Of a stretch of 64,000 nt of DNA, positions 46,101 through 58,493 are shown piece after piece; positions within the stretch are counted from its first letter, which is position 1; the number at the start of each line of letters is the position of its first letter. This DNA comes from Myxocyprinus asiaticus (taxonomy: Eukaryota > Chordata > Actinopteri > Cypriniformes > Catostomidae). The notes beneath the pieces were generated by a model. It worked only from the letters and a program-made list of their open reading frames with translations. It was not told the origin of the DNA and searched no databases. The stretch spans positions 56,618,001 to 56,682,000 of the forward strand of contig NC_059346.1 in NCBI RefSeq assembly GCF_019703515.2. Reading direction: 5' to 3'. A program made the position numbers and the translations under genes.

Positions 46101-48182
46101 ATGATGGCTCCTAAGGGTATTGGGGAGGTTCGAGACTTGCTCTTCTTACTGCTGTTGTGCCTCACACTATTGGCTGAGCTATTGGAGACTGCTGCAGCTT
46201 CTACGCAAGGGTTGGATGGTGAAGGTGACATAGTTTGCCCTTCTGTATGTCGCTGTGATGAAGACTTTATTTACTGCAATGACCGTGGACTGAGCGCAAT
46301 CCCACCACTACCGCCATCTGCATCTGTTCTTTATCTTCAGAACAATCAAATTGATAATGCAGGGCTTCCCAAGTCCTTGGAGCATCACACTATGGTCCGT
46401 GTTATATATCTCTATGATAACGAGCTGGATGACTTTCCAATGCATTTACCACCTTTTTTACGGGAGCTTCACCTCCAGGACAACAACATTAGAGTATTGC
46501 CACGGGCTGCACTTGCTAGACTTCCGCTCCTTGAAAAGTTGCATCTGGATGACAACTCTGTTTCTACGGTGAGTATTGAGGACCAGGCCTTTGTGGACAA
46601 CCCACGACTACGTCTACTCTTCCTTTCCAGAAACCACCTTTCCAGCATCCCATCTGGTCTTCCTGCCTCGCTTGAAGAGCTCCGTTTAGACGACAACCGA
46701 ATCTCCACAATTCCCACTCATGCCTTCCGTGGTTTGTCCTCTTTACGCCGCCTGGTCTTGGATGGTAATCTTTTAGCTAATCAACGTATAGCTGATGATA
46801 CATTTTCACGCCTGTCAAACTTAACAGAACTCTCCCTGGTGCGTAATTCTCTTCAAACACCCCCTCTTAACCTGCCCAGTGCCCACCTGCAGAGACTCTC
46901 CCTTCAGGATAATGCCCTTATACACATGCCTCGGGGTTCACTTGATGGGATGCAACGACTACAGTGCTTAGATCTGTCTGGAAACAACCTGACTACACTT
47001 CCCAGAGGTTTGTTCAGGGATTTAGAGAGCCTAGGGCAGCTACTTGTGCGAGGCAATCCTTGGCATTGCGGGTGCAACTTGCGCTGGCTCCATGACTGGC
47101 TGGAGGCAAAGAGAAACACAATTACAGTGAGAGGCTTTATCTGCCAGACACCAGAGCGAGTCCGAGACATGGCACTTAGAGACCTCACAAATCAGATGGA
47201 TGAATGTGAGTTGGCTGCTGCTGGCGGTGGAGGAGTAGGTGCAGGGGTTGGTGGTAACAAAGTGAGTGGAGGAGTGGTGGGAGTGATGGGTTCTACCACT
47301 CTCTCTCCCCCTCAAGGGTCCCTGTTTACTCTCAGGTCCAAGCGGCCAGGCCTGGGTCTCCCAGAAACAGGGTTGGACTACACATTAAGCAGCAGTGGTG
47401 TGGGAAAGAACCTGGCCCTGAATGTGAAACCTATATCCAGTGACAGCATTCAGGTTACTTGGAGCGTGGCACAAACCTCTTCCTCCTTTCGATTAAGTTG
47501 GCTTCGTCTAGGAACCAGCTCTGCCATGGGGTCCATCACAGAGACCTTGGTTAGAGGTGTTCGGCGTGAGTATCTTCTTACCTCCCTACAGCCTTCTTCC
47601 AGCTATATCATATGCATGGTGCCTCTAGTGTCTAACAGTGGAAGTAGAAGTAGTTTGCCTGGGGGTGACACAGAATCGAATGAGGTTCCAGTTTGTGCCA
47701 GGACTGAAACATCCAATTCCAACCAGCCTAATGATGAAAGTGAGGACCAGAGCTCTGATCAAATGAGCTCTCTTCCACTTGCTGGAATTATCGGAGGTGC
47801 TACTGCAGTAGTTTCCCTCACTCTTATCATTGCAATTTTCTGCTGGTACGGGCACCGTGCAGGACGGCTCGCCTCAAGAGACCACTACAGTCACAGTAGT
47901 TCTCGCAAGAGCAAACACTATGATGACTACATTGAGTCAGGCACCAAGAAAGACAATACTATTTTAGAGATTAGAGGTCCTGGATTTCAGATGATGCCAA
48001 TGGCAGCAAGGCAGCCCCTTGAACCCAAACCAGTACGAGAGGATTACATTATACACACTATCTTCCCCTCCAATGGCACAGGTCTATATAAGCCACCCAA
48101 TAACATGACCAGTTCTGGTTATGGTACCAACCGTGGCTATAGAGAAGGAGGCATTCCAGATATAGATTACTCCTACACATGA
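46101..48182 (+). CDS. flrt1: Fibronectin leucine-rich transmembrane protein 1
   Basis: Encodes a complete 693-residue single-pass cell-surface protein. FLRTs act in cell adhesion, axon guidance (UNC5 and latrophilin binding) and FGF receptor signalling. Order: signal peptide with hydrophobic core about 13-28; LRR N-cap from Cys46 ([14 protein letters not shown]); about ten LRRs to residue 310; LRR C-cap 319-369 ([12 protein letters not shown]); fibronectin III 438-534; transmembrane helix about 558-583 (LPLAGIIGG...IFCWY); cytoplasmic tail ending DIDYSYT. The segments [10 protein letters not shown] and SGTKKDN and the tail resemble FLRT1 more than FLRT2 or FLRT3. An unusual glycine-rich stretch at about 375-400 separates the C-cap from the fibronectin domain. 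Two adjacent ATGs (46101, 46104) are possible starts; the second has the better +4 G. No introns or damage. Whether it is an a or b teleost duplicate is not decidable here. Confidence 0.97.
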   Translation: MMAPKGIGEVRDLLFLLLLCLTLLAELLETAAASTQGLDGEGDIVCPSVCRCDEDFIYCNDRGLSAIPPLPPSASVLYLQNNQIDNAGLPKSLEHHTMVRVIYLYDNELDDFPMHLPPFLRELHLQDNNIRVLPRAALARLPLLEKLHLDDNSVSTVSIEDQAFVDNPRLRLLFLSRNHLSSIPSGLPASLEELRLDDNRISTIPTHAFRGLSSLRRLVLDGNLLANQRIADDTFSRLSNLTELSLVRNSLQTPPLNLPSAHLQRLSLQDNALIHMPRGSLDGMQRLQCLDLSGNNLTTLPRGLFRDLESLGQLLVRGNPWHCGCNLRWLHDWLEAKRNTITVRGFICQTPERVRDMALRDLTNQMDECELAAAGGGGVGAGVGGNKVSGGVVGVMGSTTLSPPQGSLFTLRSKRPGLGLPETGLDYTLSSSGVGKNLALNVKPISSDSIQVTWSVAQTSSSFRLSWLRLGTSSAMGSITETLVRGVRREYLLTSLQPSSSYIICMVPLVSNSGSRSSLPGGDTESNEVPVCARTETSNSNQPNDESEDQSSDQMSSLPLAGIIGGATAVVSLTLIIAIFCWYGHRAGRLASRDHYSHSSSRKSKHYDDYIESGTKKDNTILEIRGPGFQMMPMAARQPLEPKPVREDYIIHTIFPSNGTGLYKPPNNMTSSGYGTNRGYREGGIPDIDYSYT

Positions 48183-49280
48183 TACCCTCGATTTAACAAG
48201 TATAATTAGGAGTCATGTACTGCATAGATACAAAGTTTTTAATCCTCATGGGCTCTGCAGAATCCCTTTGTGCCTTCTGGTCTCCATTACAGTGTAGCCT
48301 GCTGTTCATGACACTATAAAACTTTTAATTGGCCCAGATGCTTATGAGAAACAGCATTATGAGTGCTGTGCCAGGAGGTGATGATGCCATTTCAGGTGGT
48401 GATACCAAATGCTATTTTCACCTCCTGGTGCAATGATCAGTGTCCCTGACATTGCTGTTTTATCTCTGGCTGGCACACTGAGGTGGATTCAAGGGAAGAT
48501 CACACAGCATTCAGCTCACAGACTCTTTCTCATAGAGCTCATTACTTAACTTAGGAGGAAGGCAATTTTTTGCATTGAAAATAAACAACCTGCGGTACAT
48601 TTAAATATTTGTCTCCTATGGTTAAAGGGTCCCTGAGTTAAGGATTTTAACCATGACTGTTCATTGGCTAGAAATGGTTTTGAGTCCAGCATCAAGCCAG
48701 ATAACCTCTCTACTTTGAGTAAATTAGAAATGTTTTTGGCAAGTGAACCTTCAGGACAATGCATGTGTTCACACAATTGTTTATTTTGGAGACTTGAGCT
48801 GCACAAGACATGGTGACTACTCATATCTACTGAAGAATTTAAGGTGTCTGGACCAATCAGAGACATGGCCCTCAAAAGCTACAGTTTTAAATGCCTCAAA
48901 AACAAACTTAATTAAAATATATACCTGAAAGCTGCCTGATGCTACTACGAAGACATCCAGCAAGCATTTTGCTGACTGATCTGCTTTCAGACTGGGATTA
49001 AGTGAAGAGAATGTGTGAAATGGGCTTATGTGTCTTGATAAACTCTTTCAAAATTTCAAATTATAAATGAAGCCTGGTGTGTTGATAGATACACACATAC
49101 ACACACTGGATATTGGACATTGTCATGACTCTCTTTCCTTGTTCTTTGATTTTTGTTAGCTCTTTTTCATTTTCATTTTAAATTTTAAATATAACTCATA
49201 CAGCCCTACTTATTATTGATAATAATAATAAAATAAGGGGTTTCCACTGTTACTGGAGTTTTAAATAAAAAAAAAAAAAA
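48183..49280 (+). other. flrt1: Probable flrt1 3' untranslated region
   Basis: Sequence after the TGA stop has no competing gene. Canonical AATAAA signals lie at 48580-48585, 49227-49232 and 49264-49269. The last is followed by a genomic A run, so it could be a signal or just low complexity. The true cleavage site is not determinable from the sequence. Confidence 0.5.
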
Positions 49281-51106
49281 TTAAAAACTGTCAATGGGTT
49301 TTTACCCACTGCTAACCCCAGCTTCACCAGCCAAACAAGCCAAGCTCTCCTACCAACCAGTTAGCACCTACATGAAGTTTGTCCACTTTTTAAATCTAGA
49401 AATGTGTCTGTAAAAATATTTCTTGTGGTACCACATTAATGCGAATGGAAACTTTCCCTACAAAAAGTTGAATACAACCCCTGATTACATTACAATCTGT
49501 TCTTTTATGTCGATCAAAGAGCTACAGCTTCTACACTGAATAACGTAGATGATGGGGAATGCTGATCTAAGATCTGTGTAAAAGAGAATGCTTGCCCACC
49601 CCAACTCCTGAAATCCAATGTCGAGATGGGAGGTGGTTGGTGGGTGGTTGCTTAGCCACATTCTTAGCACAATATTACATTCTGTAAATCACCTATTTAT
49701 GTCTCCAAATGGCACTGTCCTTCTGAAACAGGTATTTTTTTTCAGCAGCATGATATGAACAGATATAGAAAAGGATATGTTCTCGCTGCTTGTACTGCTA
49801 TGAGTCCTGAAATGTAGAGGGATGGTGGTAGAGAGAAACCAGGAATCTGAACCATAACACTGTGGACCATCACTGTGGAAGAGGGCACCAGAATGATTTT
49901 GTAAGGTTGATGCATTCATTCCTAAAGATACTTTTTTCTGTATTTCCTTGTGTGGAAATTAAGTAGTTTGTCAATGTCTTCAACCCATTCAGTTGAGCCA
50001 ACAGTAAGACAAAATGCGAATAAAAGAGCACTTATTAGAAAATGTACGCAATGATAATGAGATAAAGAGATAAAAAATTGTGTGTGCTTTGTTTGAAAGA
50101 TCTATCTTAGGTCTCCATGACATTTCTGTTCTGGTTTGCTGTATGTTTAATTTATTTATGTGAAGGGGTTGTGGAGAATTCAAGACAGCTCACACTTCCT
50201 TGCGTTGTATGTATTATTTGGCAATGTGTTTGACAAAATGAGATGGATAGAGAGAGAGAGAGCGCGAGATGGAATGTCCAAGACTGAAAAAGAGGGAGAA
50301 ATTGAACAGAAAAATAAGAGTTCTGTTCCAAAACCAAGCAAGCTTCCTACCTAGACAGCATTGTAAGTCATCACAGACACTCCCGACACAATGGCCAAAA
50401 ATGTGAAAAAGTATTTTGCCATTTTAGCCAAAATATAAAGCAGCATCACATGTAAACTTTACAGAGAAAGCCATTTGAGTAAACGTTGTGACAAGCTCAG
50501 TGAAAAGATCATCCAAGTTGGTGAATGAGTCGAGAGAAATGTTAAATATAAATAGATACATTTTATTCAATACTTAAAATTGTCCCCAAATTTATTTATT
50601 TTTTTCAATCTAATGGAAAATAGATTATTTTACCCAACATTTGTGTGGGAAGTGTATTGTTACGTTTAATGGAGTATCGTTTTGTTAGCTTAGCAGCATG
50701 CTAACATCAAAATTGCACCTCATGCGTTTTTCGTGAGTAGTGCTTTTTGTTGCTGCCATTGAAGAGCCTTCCAAACCAGTCACTTATGAGGTTTCATTTA
50801 AGTTAGGGTGCTGCCTTAAAAGGGTAACAGCCTGCTTTATGTAGGCAGTTGGCAGCAAAGAATCTCACTATGTTTTGGAACAGATCTGGACTTAATGCTG
50901 CAGCAGGGCCGTAACCCATATGAATTCTACAGTTATGTTCATATGTGCATAAAACATTTTGTCATTTTCCTGCTGTCTTCTGTTATGCTAACGCTTAGTC
51001 TTTCTCATTCCCCTCTGCTCAAAGAATATTCTTTACTGCTGTTTAAGATATAGAAATTAATCTGGCCTTCCTGGCATTTCTGTTCAAACTGATGGTTTAG
51101 CCTGAC
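49281..51106. other. Non-genic DNA
   Basis: No gene recognised. A GA tract at about 50250-50266 and scattered A+T-rich stretches are the only structure seen. Confidence 0.65.
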
Positions 51107-51182
51107 GGTGTAGTGGGTAATGATGGTGGGATTGTACTTCTTTTTGTGCGTACAACCTGGGTTCGATTCTGCCTTTTGTCCC
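51107..51182 (+). repeat. tRNA-like SINE head, decayed
   Basis: Resembles a tRNA-derived SINE promoter: a box A-like tgtagtgggtaatg and a box B-like gggttcgattctgcc about 40 bases later, followed by a body-like cccatcctgtttcctgtct. A similar fragment on the opposite strand lies at 51466-51530 (ggttcgaatctgatc when reversed). Not a functional tRNA: the arms do not pair convincingly. Confidence 0.45.
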
Positions 51183-51339
51183 ACTTTTTCCCATCCTGTT
51201 TCCTGTCTCCACTCTTTATATTTCCTTTAATACTACTTAGAATTATTAAATAATATTAATTAATGAATATAAAGATTAATTTCCTCACAGTGATTTGTCA
51301 CAATAAAGGTCAGGGAGTTGAGAGAAAGGTTTTATCCAG

Positions 51340-51430
51340 GTCAAATTAACCATGGTTTTACTATGGTAATATTTTGGCGGAAGCCATAGTTTTAATACAA
51401 TTACCATGGTGTTACTACAGTAATATGGGA
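51340..51430. repeat. Copy of the ccatggtgttactacagt repeat
   Basis: Contains accatggttttactatggt and, about 50 bases later, accatggtgttactacagta, related to the block at 27292-27440. Confidence 0.5.
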
Positions 51431-51530
51431 CATTTGGAGGGGGGCAGGGTGGGAGTAAGGACATGTTGAAGATCAGATTCGAACCAAGCTTATATGTTAC
51501 CCACTGCATCAATAGCATAGCACTTTCATT

Positions 51531-52021
51531 GATTTTTTGGTTTATTGTTTTTATGCTTTATGTAAGTGAACATGAAACTGCAGTTGCAACCCATTTCACT
51601 TCTGATATTTCTGAGTGAAACTGTATATTCATCAAGAAAAAAAATTAGGCCGGAACATGATTTCATCCATTGGGAAATGACTGGATTGTAAAACGTGTCC
51701 ATTCTACATCAGAATAGAGCTAAATTTAAGTTTGCAGTCAATTGTGACAGATTACTCCCCTCCTGAAACAATGGCAACACACACTTTTGAGGAGGCATTT
51801 TGACTGGGATGCTGAGGTTAAAGGTCAAGTTCACCCTTAAGAGGTGTCCTTATTGGTGACGCTTCTTTCTCAAATTTATTGTTATTTATTAGTATTGCCA
51901 CAAACTTTATTACATTTAAATTAGCTGGCATTAAACTACTAAGTCAGCTATTAGCATTTCAGAAAGGCTGCATTACCTAGTCCAAAACAATGCCTAAATA
52001 CAGTAGTTATTTGGCTATTGG
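51531..52021. other. Non-genic spacer
   Basis: No gene or repeat recognised. Confidence 0.6.
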
Positions 52022-52023
52022 TA

Positions 52024-53302
52024 CACTGTAAACCCTAATAAGTTAGCAGAACTCAAAAAATTTTAGGCAATCAGTTACATCACATTTTTTAAGCTAAAAG
52101 TGCTGTAAGCGATTTTAGCCATTGTAGAATTTCCACAAGGTGAGCCGTTGGATTAGCCATGCCCCCTCTTTCCAAAACCTGCACTGCAAAGATACCAAAT
52201 TAGCTTTATTGAGACCGACACTGAGCATATGCGGTTGTCAAAAACAACAGCAGCAAAATGGTGCCCTCAACTGACAACTGTTATGAGCAACATGGCATAA
52301 AAATGTAATTAAGCCTCAATAATTCACTGCAACTACAATACTTTGAGAAGGCGCACACTGACTGACAGGCAGAAAGTGTTTGAGACTGCGGCCCGCAGAC
52401 ACATTTTTGTTTGCTGTTTACAGATTCTAGTGCTGTCACAGAGACCGGTGAGATATCTTACAACACTTATTTCATTAATATCTTTCAGGGAGTAGGAACA
52501 AATTGTATAGACCTTTCCATGAAAATATCGCTTACAGCACCTTTAATAAACTCAGAAGTTTAAGTTAATAGAACGTTCAGATTTTGATTCTGTAATACAC
52601 ATGCATGCTAATTAATCTTAACTTGAAATACTGAGTAAGCTAAATCATACATTTTAATGGCACTTAACTCTTTGGCTGAACTTTAAACTACCATATAAGC
52701 TCAACTTAATTACTTCAAGTAGAAGGAACCTAAATAGCTAGTACTAGCTAGTACAGTGAATGCTAGCATGCTGAATGCACAAGTTTGTAATGCTATGCTT
52801 TGATTAGCATAGCAATGACTCAACATATAAAGCAATATACTGTAGAATAATTTTAAATTGTACCTGTCCTCAACCTAAGCTCAAGCTCCACTGTTTACCA
52901 TAATGGTAATCCCCAAAAACTGTAACATAACAGAAACTCTTCTAAATAAAACTAAAAAACCTTAAACACTAAAAAGTCTTCCCCTTTACATTCATTTACA
53001 CAAAGACATTATATAACTCTTAATTTTAACATTTACTCTCCCTGTCAAGTGCCATGCAAAGCATGCTGGAAAATATAAATCCCCTGCCCAGTTTCAGTTA
53101 AATTTAAGTTCCTGTAAATCTAAAGATACAAGTTCATTAAACTCAAAACATTAAAACAATTCAGGTTACTTACAAGGTGTCAGTTTTGTGAACTCAGAAA
53201 GTTCTAAATACTCATCAAGGTTAATTTATTTGAACTCATTTGTATGATTTATTTTTTACTACTCCAAACAATTAATTAATTTGAGCATTAGGATTTACAG
53301 TG
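52024..53302. mobile_element. TA-flanked non-autonomous element containing a second MITE
   Basis: The left terminus cactgtaaaccctaataag and the right terminus, reverse-complemented cactgtaaatcctaatgct, match, and both abut TA (52022-52023, 53303-53304), as in Tc1/mariner-type MITEs. Subterminal gaactca/tgagttc words occur at both ends. There is no ORF. The MITE at 52096-52545 lies within its left part. Confidence 0.7.
52096..52545. repeat. MITE with gtgctgtaagcgat termini
   Basis: The left aagtgctgtaagcgatttt and the right tatcgcttacagcacctt are inverse copies, giving a roughly 20-base terminal inverted repeat. The interior is non-coding. Nested in the element at 52024-53302. Confidence 0.75.
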
Positions 53303-55118
53303 TAGAGGTATAAATGCTGTCTTGCATTGAAATTCCACTTCTGGATCATATTTACTTCTTCAGCTTGCCCTTTATTCCTCCAATCTCGAGAAACTGCTTT
53401 AAACTGACAGCATTGTTTTCATTTGAATTTTCAGCATGTGCAAAGAAGATTGACAGTGTCTATGTGTGTCTCTGTATGTGTGTTCTTTAGGGGTCCAAAA
53501 ATACAGAGGCACACCGTAAAAGCATTTTCCATTGCAATTTTTGTTTAAACCATCTGCAAATTCTAGCAGTTGTTCCACCTGCACCCCATAAACGCAGATG
53601 TCTCTTTGCACACGTACACACTCCGCCGTACACACATACACATGCATTTACACACACACACCTTATGTTGTCACCCCTGAGACAGGAGCAGAACCTGCAT
53701 GCTCATTCTGTAAAATAGCAGCAATACCAACCGTTCTCTCTCTCTCTCTCTCTCTCTGTAATGTTACTGTGATGTGGCCTTCTTCATTGTCATAACACAA
53801 AGGCATTTGGGAATTATGTAAAATGTGGCTGTTTAAGTGATGTATGCAGGCAGTAATGACCCTTCACTTATAGAGACTCACACAGTTTTGTACAACTCTA
53901 GCAAAATATTCCCGATCAAGGCTTTTTTAGGGGGTTCATATTTTGGATAATTACAGCATTACAGAAAAGTACTGTGGAGGTACTAGATCAGATATCAGGT
54001 GGCAATCATGATACTTTAACATATACCATGATACTGAATGCTAACCATATTCATATAGTATGGTATTTACAAAGTATTCCAAGGTACTTTAAAGAATTAC
54101 CATAATAGCATGTCTAAAACCAACATAATAAGCGTTTTATATGTTGCCCATACGCAGTTTATTTGCACAACAACCATCAAAGCTAATTTAATATATGTGT
54201 TGTATTTACATGGTGCATTGTAACACCTCAAGTGCTGTATTTACAACATATAACATGGGTTCTATTTACTACATAATGGCATTGTTATAATGTTATTGCC
54301 ATGCAACTGTTGGAATTGAAGACACTAACTTGAAGCAGCTAAATTACTTCACACAAAATTGTTTAATATTTGGCTCTTTTGCAAGTATAGTAAATTTAAC
54401 TTACAAAAAACTAAACCCTTAAAGACCATTAAAGCTGATAATAAACCAAACACACAAAGTGTACACAATTTCATCATATTGTTAAATTCACCTCATATAG
54501 TTTTGCTAAATGTAAAGTTTTTTTATTTCTTTTTAATTATTATCTTGCTGACAGACTATGTGAACTCTTCTCTGTTTTTAGTGTAACTTGCATATTCATT
54601 CTATGAATTGTTTTAGGATAAATCATCTCAACATTTTGGCCCCATGCTCATAAGTGTTTTTAAATGTAGAAAGTTACAAGATCACTGACTGTTTATTGAT
54701 CGTCTTTATTTGTTCCATCTCACCAAGTGATAGAAAACACTTTTTTTGTAGGTTGCAGCTTTTGAAAATATCGCTCTCTCTTCCTGTCAAACTGTGTGAT
54801 GAAAACTCAGAGAAAAAATATATTTTGTATGAAGTATGTTTCTTTTCTATGTGATTAAAGGCAAATGTATTGAGACTACCCCTGGGATTGAAATCATTTG
54901 TGTGTGTGTGTGTGTGTGTTTGATATATATTTTGTATGCATTGTGTATTCAGAGATGTGAGCCGAGTTTCCCAATAATGATGGATCTTAGTGTTCTCTTT
55001 GTGCGTGGTTTCAATTGTTTGAATGTTTTTAATGTGCATTTCCCAAAAAATGCACTTAACATGAACGCACAAGTACAATCTTTAAGTGTGACATAAGAGC
55101 TGCTGTCTGTTTAACAAG
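53303..55118. other. Non-genic DNA with microsatellites
   Basis: No gene recognised. A CA-rich stretch lies near 53615-53662, a CT tract at about 53735-53757 and a TG tract at about 54898-54920. Confidence 0.65.
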
Positions 55119-55128
55119 TGCTGAAATG

Positions 55129-55567
55129 GGGCCTGGGTAGCTCAGCGAGTACTGACGCTGACTACCACCCCTGGAGTCGCGAGTCCGAATTCAGGGCGTG
55201 CTGAGTGACTCCAGCCAGGTCTCCTAAGCAACCAAATTGGCCCGGTTGCTAGGGAGGGTAGAGTCACATGGGGTAACCTCCCTGTAGTCACAATTAGTGG
55301 TTCTCGCTCTCAATGGGGCGTGTGGTAAATTGTGCGTGGTTTACGGAGAGTAGCATGAGCCTCCTGTGCTGGGAGTCTCCGTGGTGTCATGCACAACGAG
55401 CCACTTGAAAAGATGCGTGGATTGACTGTCTCAGAAGTGGAGGCAACTGAGACTTGTCCTCCGCCACCTGGATTGAGGTGAGTAACCGCGCCACCACAAG
55501 GACCTACTAAGCAGAGGGAATTGGGCACTCCAAATTGGGAGAAAAGGGGATAAAATAATAATAAAAA
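55129..55567 (+). mobile_element. tRNA-derived SINE with perfect 10-bp target duplication
   Basis: Plus-strand copy: head ggcctgggtagctcagcgag (box A-like) and cgagtccgaattcagggcg (box B-like), then gagtgactccagccaggtct and the rest of the family body. It ends in agaaaaggggataaaataat. The word TGCTGAAATG occurs immediately before (55119-55128) and after (55568-55577). It is very similar to the minus-strand copy at 44606-45049. Confidence 0.9.
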
Positions 55568-55621
55568 TGCTGAAATGTCACATTCTATTATGGCTCGTAA
55601 TTGTAATGTCAAAAAGCTTTT

Positions 55622-55992
55622 TTCTTTTTTTTTTTTCTCCCCTTTTCTCCCCAATTTGGAATGCCTAATTCCCAATGCGCTCTAAGTCCTCGTGGCGGCG
55701 TAGTGACTCACCTCAATCCGGGTGGCAGAGGACGAATCTCAGTTGCCTCCGCATCTTATCACGTGGCTTGTTGAGGAGATGTAGCGCATGTGTAGGCCCA
55801 CGCTATTCTCCACGGCTTCCACGCACAACTCACCACGCACCCCACCGAGAGCGAGAACCACACATTATTGGGACCACGAGGAGGTTACCCCATGTGACTC
55901 TACCCTCCCTAGCAACCGGGCCAATTTGGTTGCTTAGGAGACCTGGCTGGAGTCACTCAGCATCAATACTCGCTGAGCTACCCATGCCCGCT
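55622..55992 (-). mobile_element. tRNA-derived SINE, shorter copy, inverted next to 55129-55567
   Basis: Minus-strand copy with the T-run tail at left (about 55622-55640) and the head at right (ctgagctacccatgcccg). It lacks a block of about 35 bases present in the other two copies (the gacagtcagtccgcg region), and the box B region is partly deleted. With the previous copy it makes an inverted pair about 55 bases apart that could form a long hairpin in RNA. Confidence 0.85.
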
Positions 55993-56076
55993 TTTTGCTT
56001 TTTTTAAGTAAAAACTTGTAATATATCTGATCAGAAAACTTTTAAGGTTAGATTCTAGAACATAATATATATTATC

Positions 56077-57276
56077 CAGGGTTGGGGAGTAACTGAATAC
56101 ATGACGGAGTTACGTATTTAAAATACAAAATATGAGTAACTGTATTCCACTAGAGTTACAATTTAAATCATTGGTAATAAGAATACAGTTACATTCAACA
56201 AATATTTTTAGTACTGAAGAGATTACTTTGCATTTCTAGTAATTTGTTTCATTTTATATTTAGTCTATTCAGCTGTAAAACATGAATGTTTTTTAAATGA
56301 AGTGATCTGAGGAGTGTTTAAACAGCGGCTAAAATTAAACACTTTTCTAATAATGTGTTACATTCATAAGAGCAGAAAGAGGGTGCTCTCAAACTGTTGT
56401 AAGTGAAAATGTGGATCTGATGCTATTGAGGATCTATAGTAACAAAAAGAGTTAGAAACGCTCTGAAAGATTCAGTATTTATACAATAAATACATGATTA
56501 CATGGCTATGTGGTTTGTAAATTTTTTATGCCATTTGGGTATTTTTACAAGAATAAAGGATGCTTATATGAGAAATTCTAACCAGTGAAGCCTGTAACAT
56601 CATACAGAAAGCTACAAATAATAGATTTTCTGCTTCATTCTATGAACAGAATCCACAAATGATCTGAAAAAGATGTTGTTGTGTAAACTCTATGGGGCTT
56701 TGAAGTAAGTTTGGAGCATCAGAAATAGTTCTTTGTGTAAATTGCCATGTGAACATTTAGCATTGTCATTTAAATTGGTATTTCTAGTCATTAGATGTAT
56801 CTTTTACCAGTTGCAATTATATTTTATAATGAATTCTATCAAGAACATCCACATTAGATCTTTTTTCCCTCTAGTAAGACCTTTGATATTAGTGCAAAGA
56901 TGTACTGCAAGAATATTGCTCTTAATACAATTTATTTATTTATTTATTTTTTTCCTGTAAAGAAATATCTAAATCCTTAAAATAAATTTACTTGAAAAGC
57001 TACACTACATAAGATATTTAGGCCTTATATATAGCATACATTTTTTAAATAAGTGTATTTTGTTTTACTGTACTGGCAGATTTTTTCACGTTTTTCTTTT
57101 GTTTAAAGTCAAAAACAAGTGAAAAAATCTGCCAGCGCTGAATAAGTAATCCAAAGTATTTAGATTACGTTACTGACAATGAGTAATCTAATGGAATATG
57201 TTACAAATTACATTTTACAGCATGTATTCTGTAATCTGTAGTGGAATACATTTTAAAAGTAACCCTCACAACCCTG
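56077..57276. mobile_element. Non-autonomous hAT-type element (1.2 kb)
   Basis: The left terminus cagggttggggagtaactga and the right terminus, reverse-complemented cagggttgtgagggttactt, match. The subterminal gtattccactag / gtattccactac words match as well. CAGGGTT...AACCCTG ends are typical of fish hAT elements. The expected 8-bp duplication is not clear because the flanks are A+T-rich. There is no ORF. A hairpin lies near the right end. Confidence 0.7.
57073..57135. repeat. Perfect 17-bp inverted repeat (hairpin) within the hAT element
   Basis: ctggcagattttttcac at 57073-57089 is the exact reverse complement of 57119-57135, with a 29-base loop. Function unknown; it may be a subterminal structure of the element. 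Confidence 0.9.
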
Positions 57277-57589
57277 ATTATATTACATATTATCAATATA
57301 GGAAAATATTTTTATGTTATATATTTTTTGTACCAAACTAACTGCGATTTCCACACATTCGCTGCTTTGCTCACTTGATGCACATTTGTAATCACACCAA
57401 TGCTTTATATAAAAAACTTGGGTAAAAGATGTTTGAGAAGGAATCATAGATAACACCTGCAATATGGCAGGCCAAAAAAACAAAAACTAAAATATAAAAG
57501 AAAAGAGGTCAATGTTTAGAAGAGGTGGAATGAAACAAAGACCTACTTTTCTCCAGATTTAGAGGAGAAATAAAAAAAAATAACGAAAG
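57277..57589. other. Non-genic spacer
   Basis: No gene or repeat recognised. Confidence 0.6.
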
Positions 57590-58225
57590 CAACAAACCTG
57601 GAAAGACATTGCTACAAAATTAACAGCCACAGGGGGTGTGAGAAGGTCAGGGAAGAAGGTCTGATAGAAGTGGCAGGATTTTGCAAGCCTCGTAAAAACA
57701 AAACAAAACAAAACAGGGCACTGCAAATGACTGCAATGCGCCCCCCCTTCTGTAATCAGAAGAAGAGAAGGCATGGTCAATACTTGGCATTTGTGGAGGT
57801 ATTGACCTTCATGGAGGACTGGGCCTGCCTCAAGATGAACCTGAGGCTGGGTCATTATGTTTGCTGGAACAGTCAAGTTCACCTCCGATAAGCAGTGACC
57901 TTCCATCTCCCAATCCTCCAAACAGTCTATCCATCCCCTAGACTCCATCTTCAGTTGTCCAGGCTGCAGCCAAAACACCTCAACAGTTTGATAAAGTCTG
58001 TGGTTGTAGCCAAGACCTAGTGCAGTTGGAGAAGGAGAAACTAGAGGTCCTAAAGACATTCGACAAACCCTGAGAGATGCTAATTAAAGGGACGGTAAAT
58101 TCCATCAGCAGCTCACTGACCTCAAGAAGTCCAAGCAGGCTTTGGAAGAAAAGAGAGTTGTATTGGAGGAGAATAAGCTTTCAAGGCTCTCAATTTCTGT
58201 GCCAATCATTTTTCCTAATGAGTCA
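57590..58225 (+). pseudogene. Possible fragment of a Harbinger-type accessory (Myb-like) gene
   Basis: The plus-strand frame at about 57760-58075 reads a proline/serine-rich then glutamate/lysine-rich sequence (QDEPEAGSLCLLEQSSSPP, VQLEKEKLEVLKTFD), with stops. It ends near a splice donor-like caggtaata at 58226. Harbinger transposons carry a second gene encoding a Myb-like DNA-binding protein with such a tail, and a Harbinger transposase fragment lies 1.3 kb downstream on the same strand. The link is inference; no Myb helix itself was recognised. Confidence 0.35.
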
Positions 58226-58493
58226 GGTAATATGGTGAAATATTGTTTTCTCATGACTTATAATATATTTGCCATTTCTTATTTGACGTGAAATTATGTA
58301 ATCTTTTTCATATTAAGTAAGGACTTGTGCTATTGTGCATTGTATTTTGCCGTTGCTGCTGAAGACACATTAAACGCAAATCAATAAAAATGACTTTATT
58401 CCCGTTTCGTTTGACCCTGTGATTAACATCATAAGATCTTTACACCATATATTACACTCAGTGTTCTGATTGTCCTACTATACACACACAAAG

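Noticed and set aside
46469..47315. Minus-strand frames inside flrt1
   Set aside because: Shadows of the LRR coding sequence on the opposite strand.
51107..51182. Possible tRNA gene
   Set aside because: Box A- and B-like words are present, but the acceptor and anticodon arms do not pair convincingly; a SINE head is more likely.
57559..58059. Minus-strand 166-codon frame
   Set aside because: No recognisable domain. The plus strand of the same interval resembles a decayed Harbinger accessory gene, so the minus frame is probably chance.
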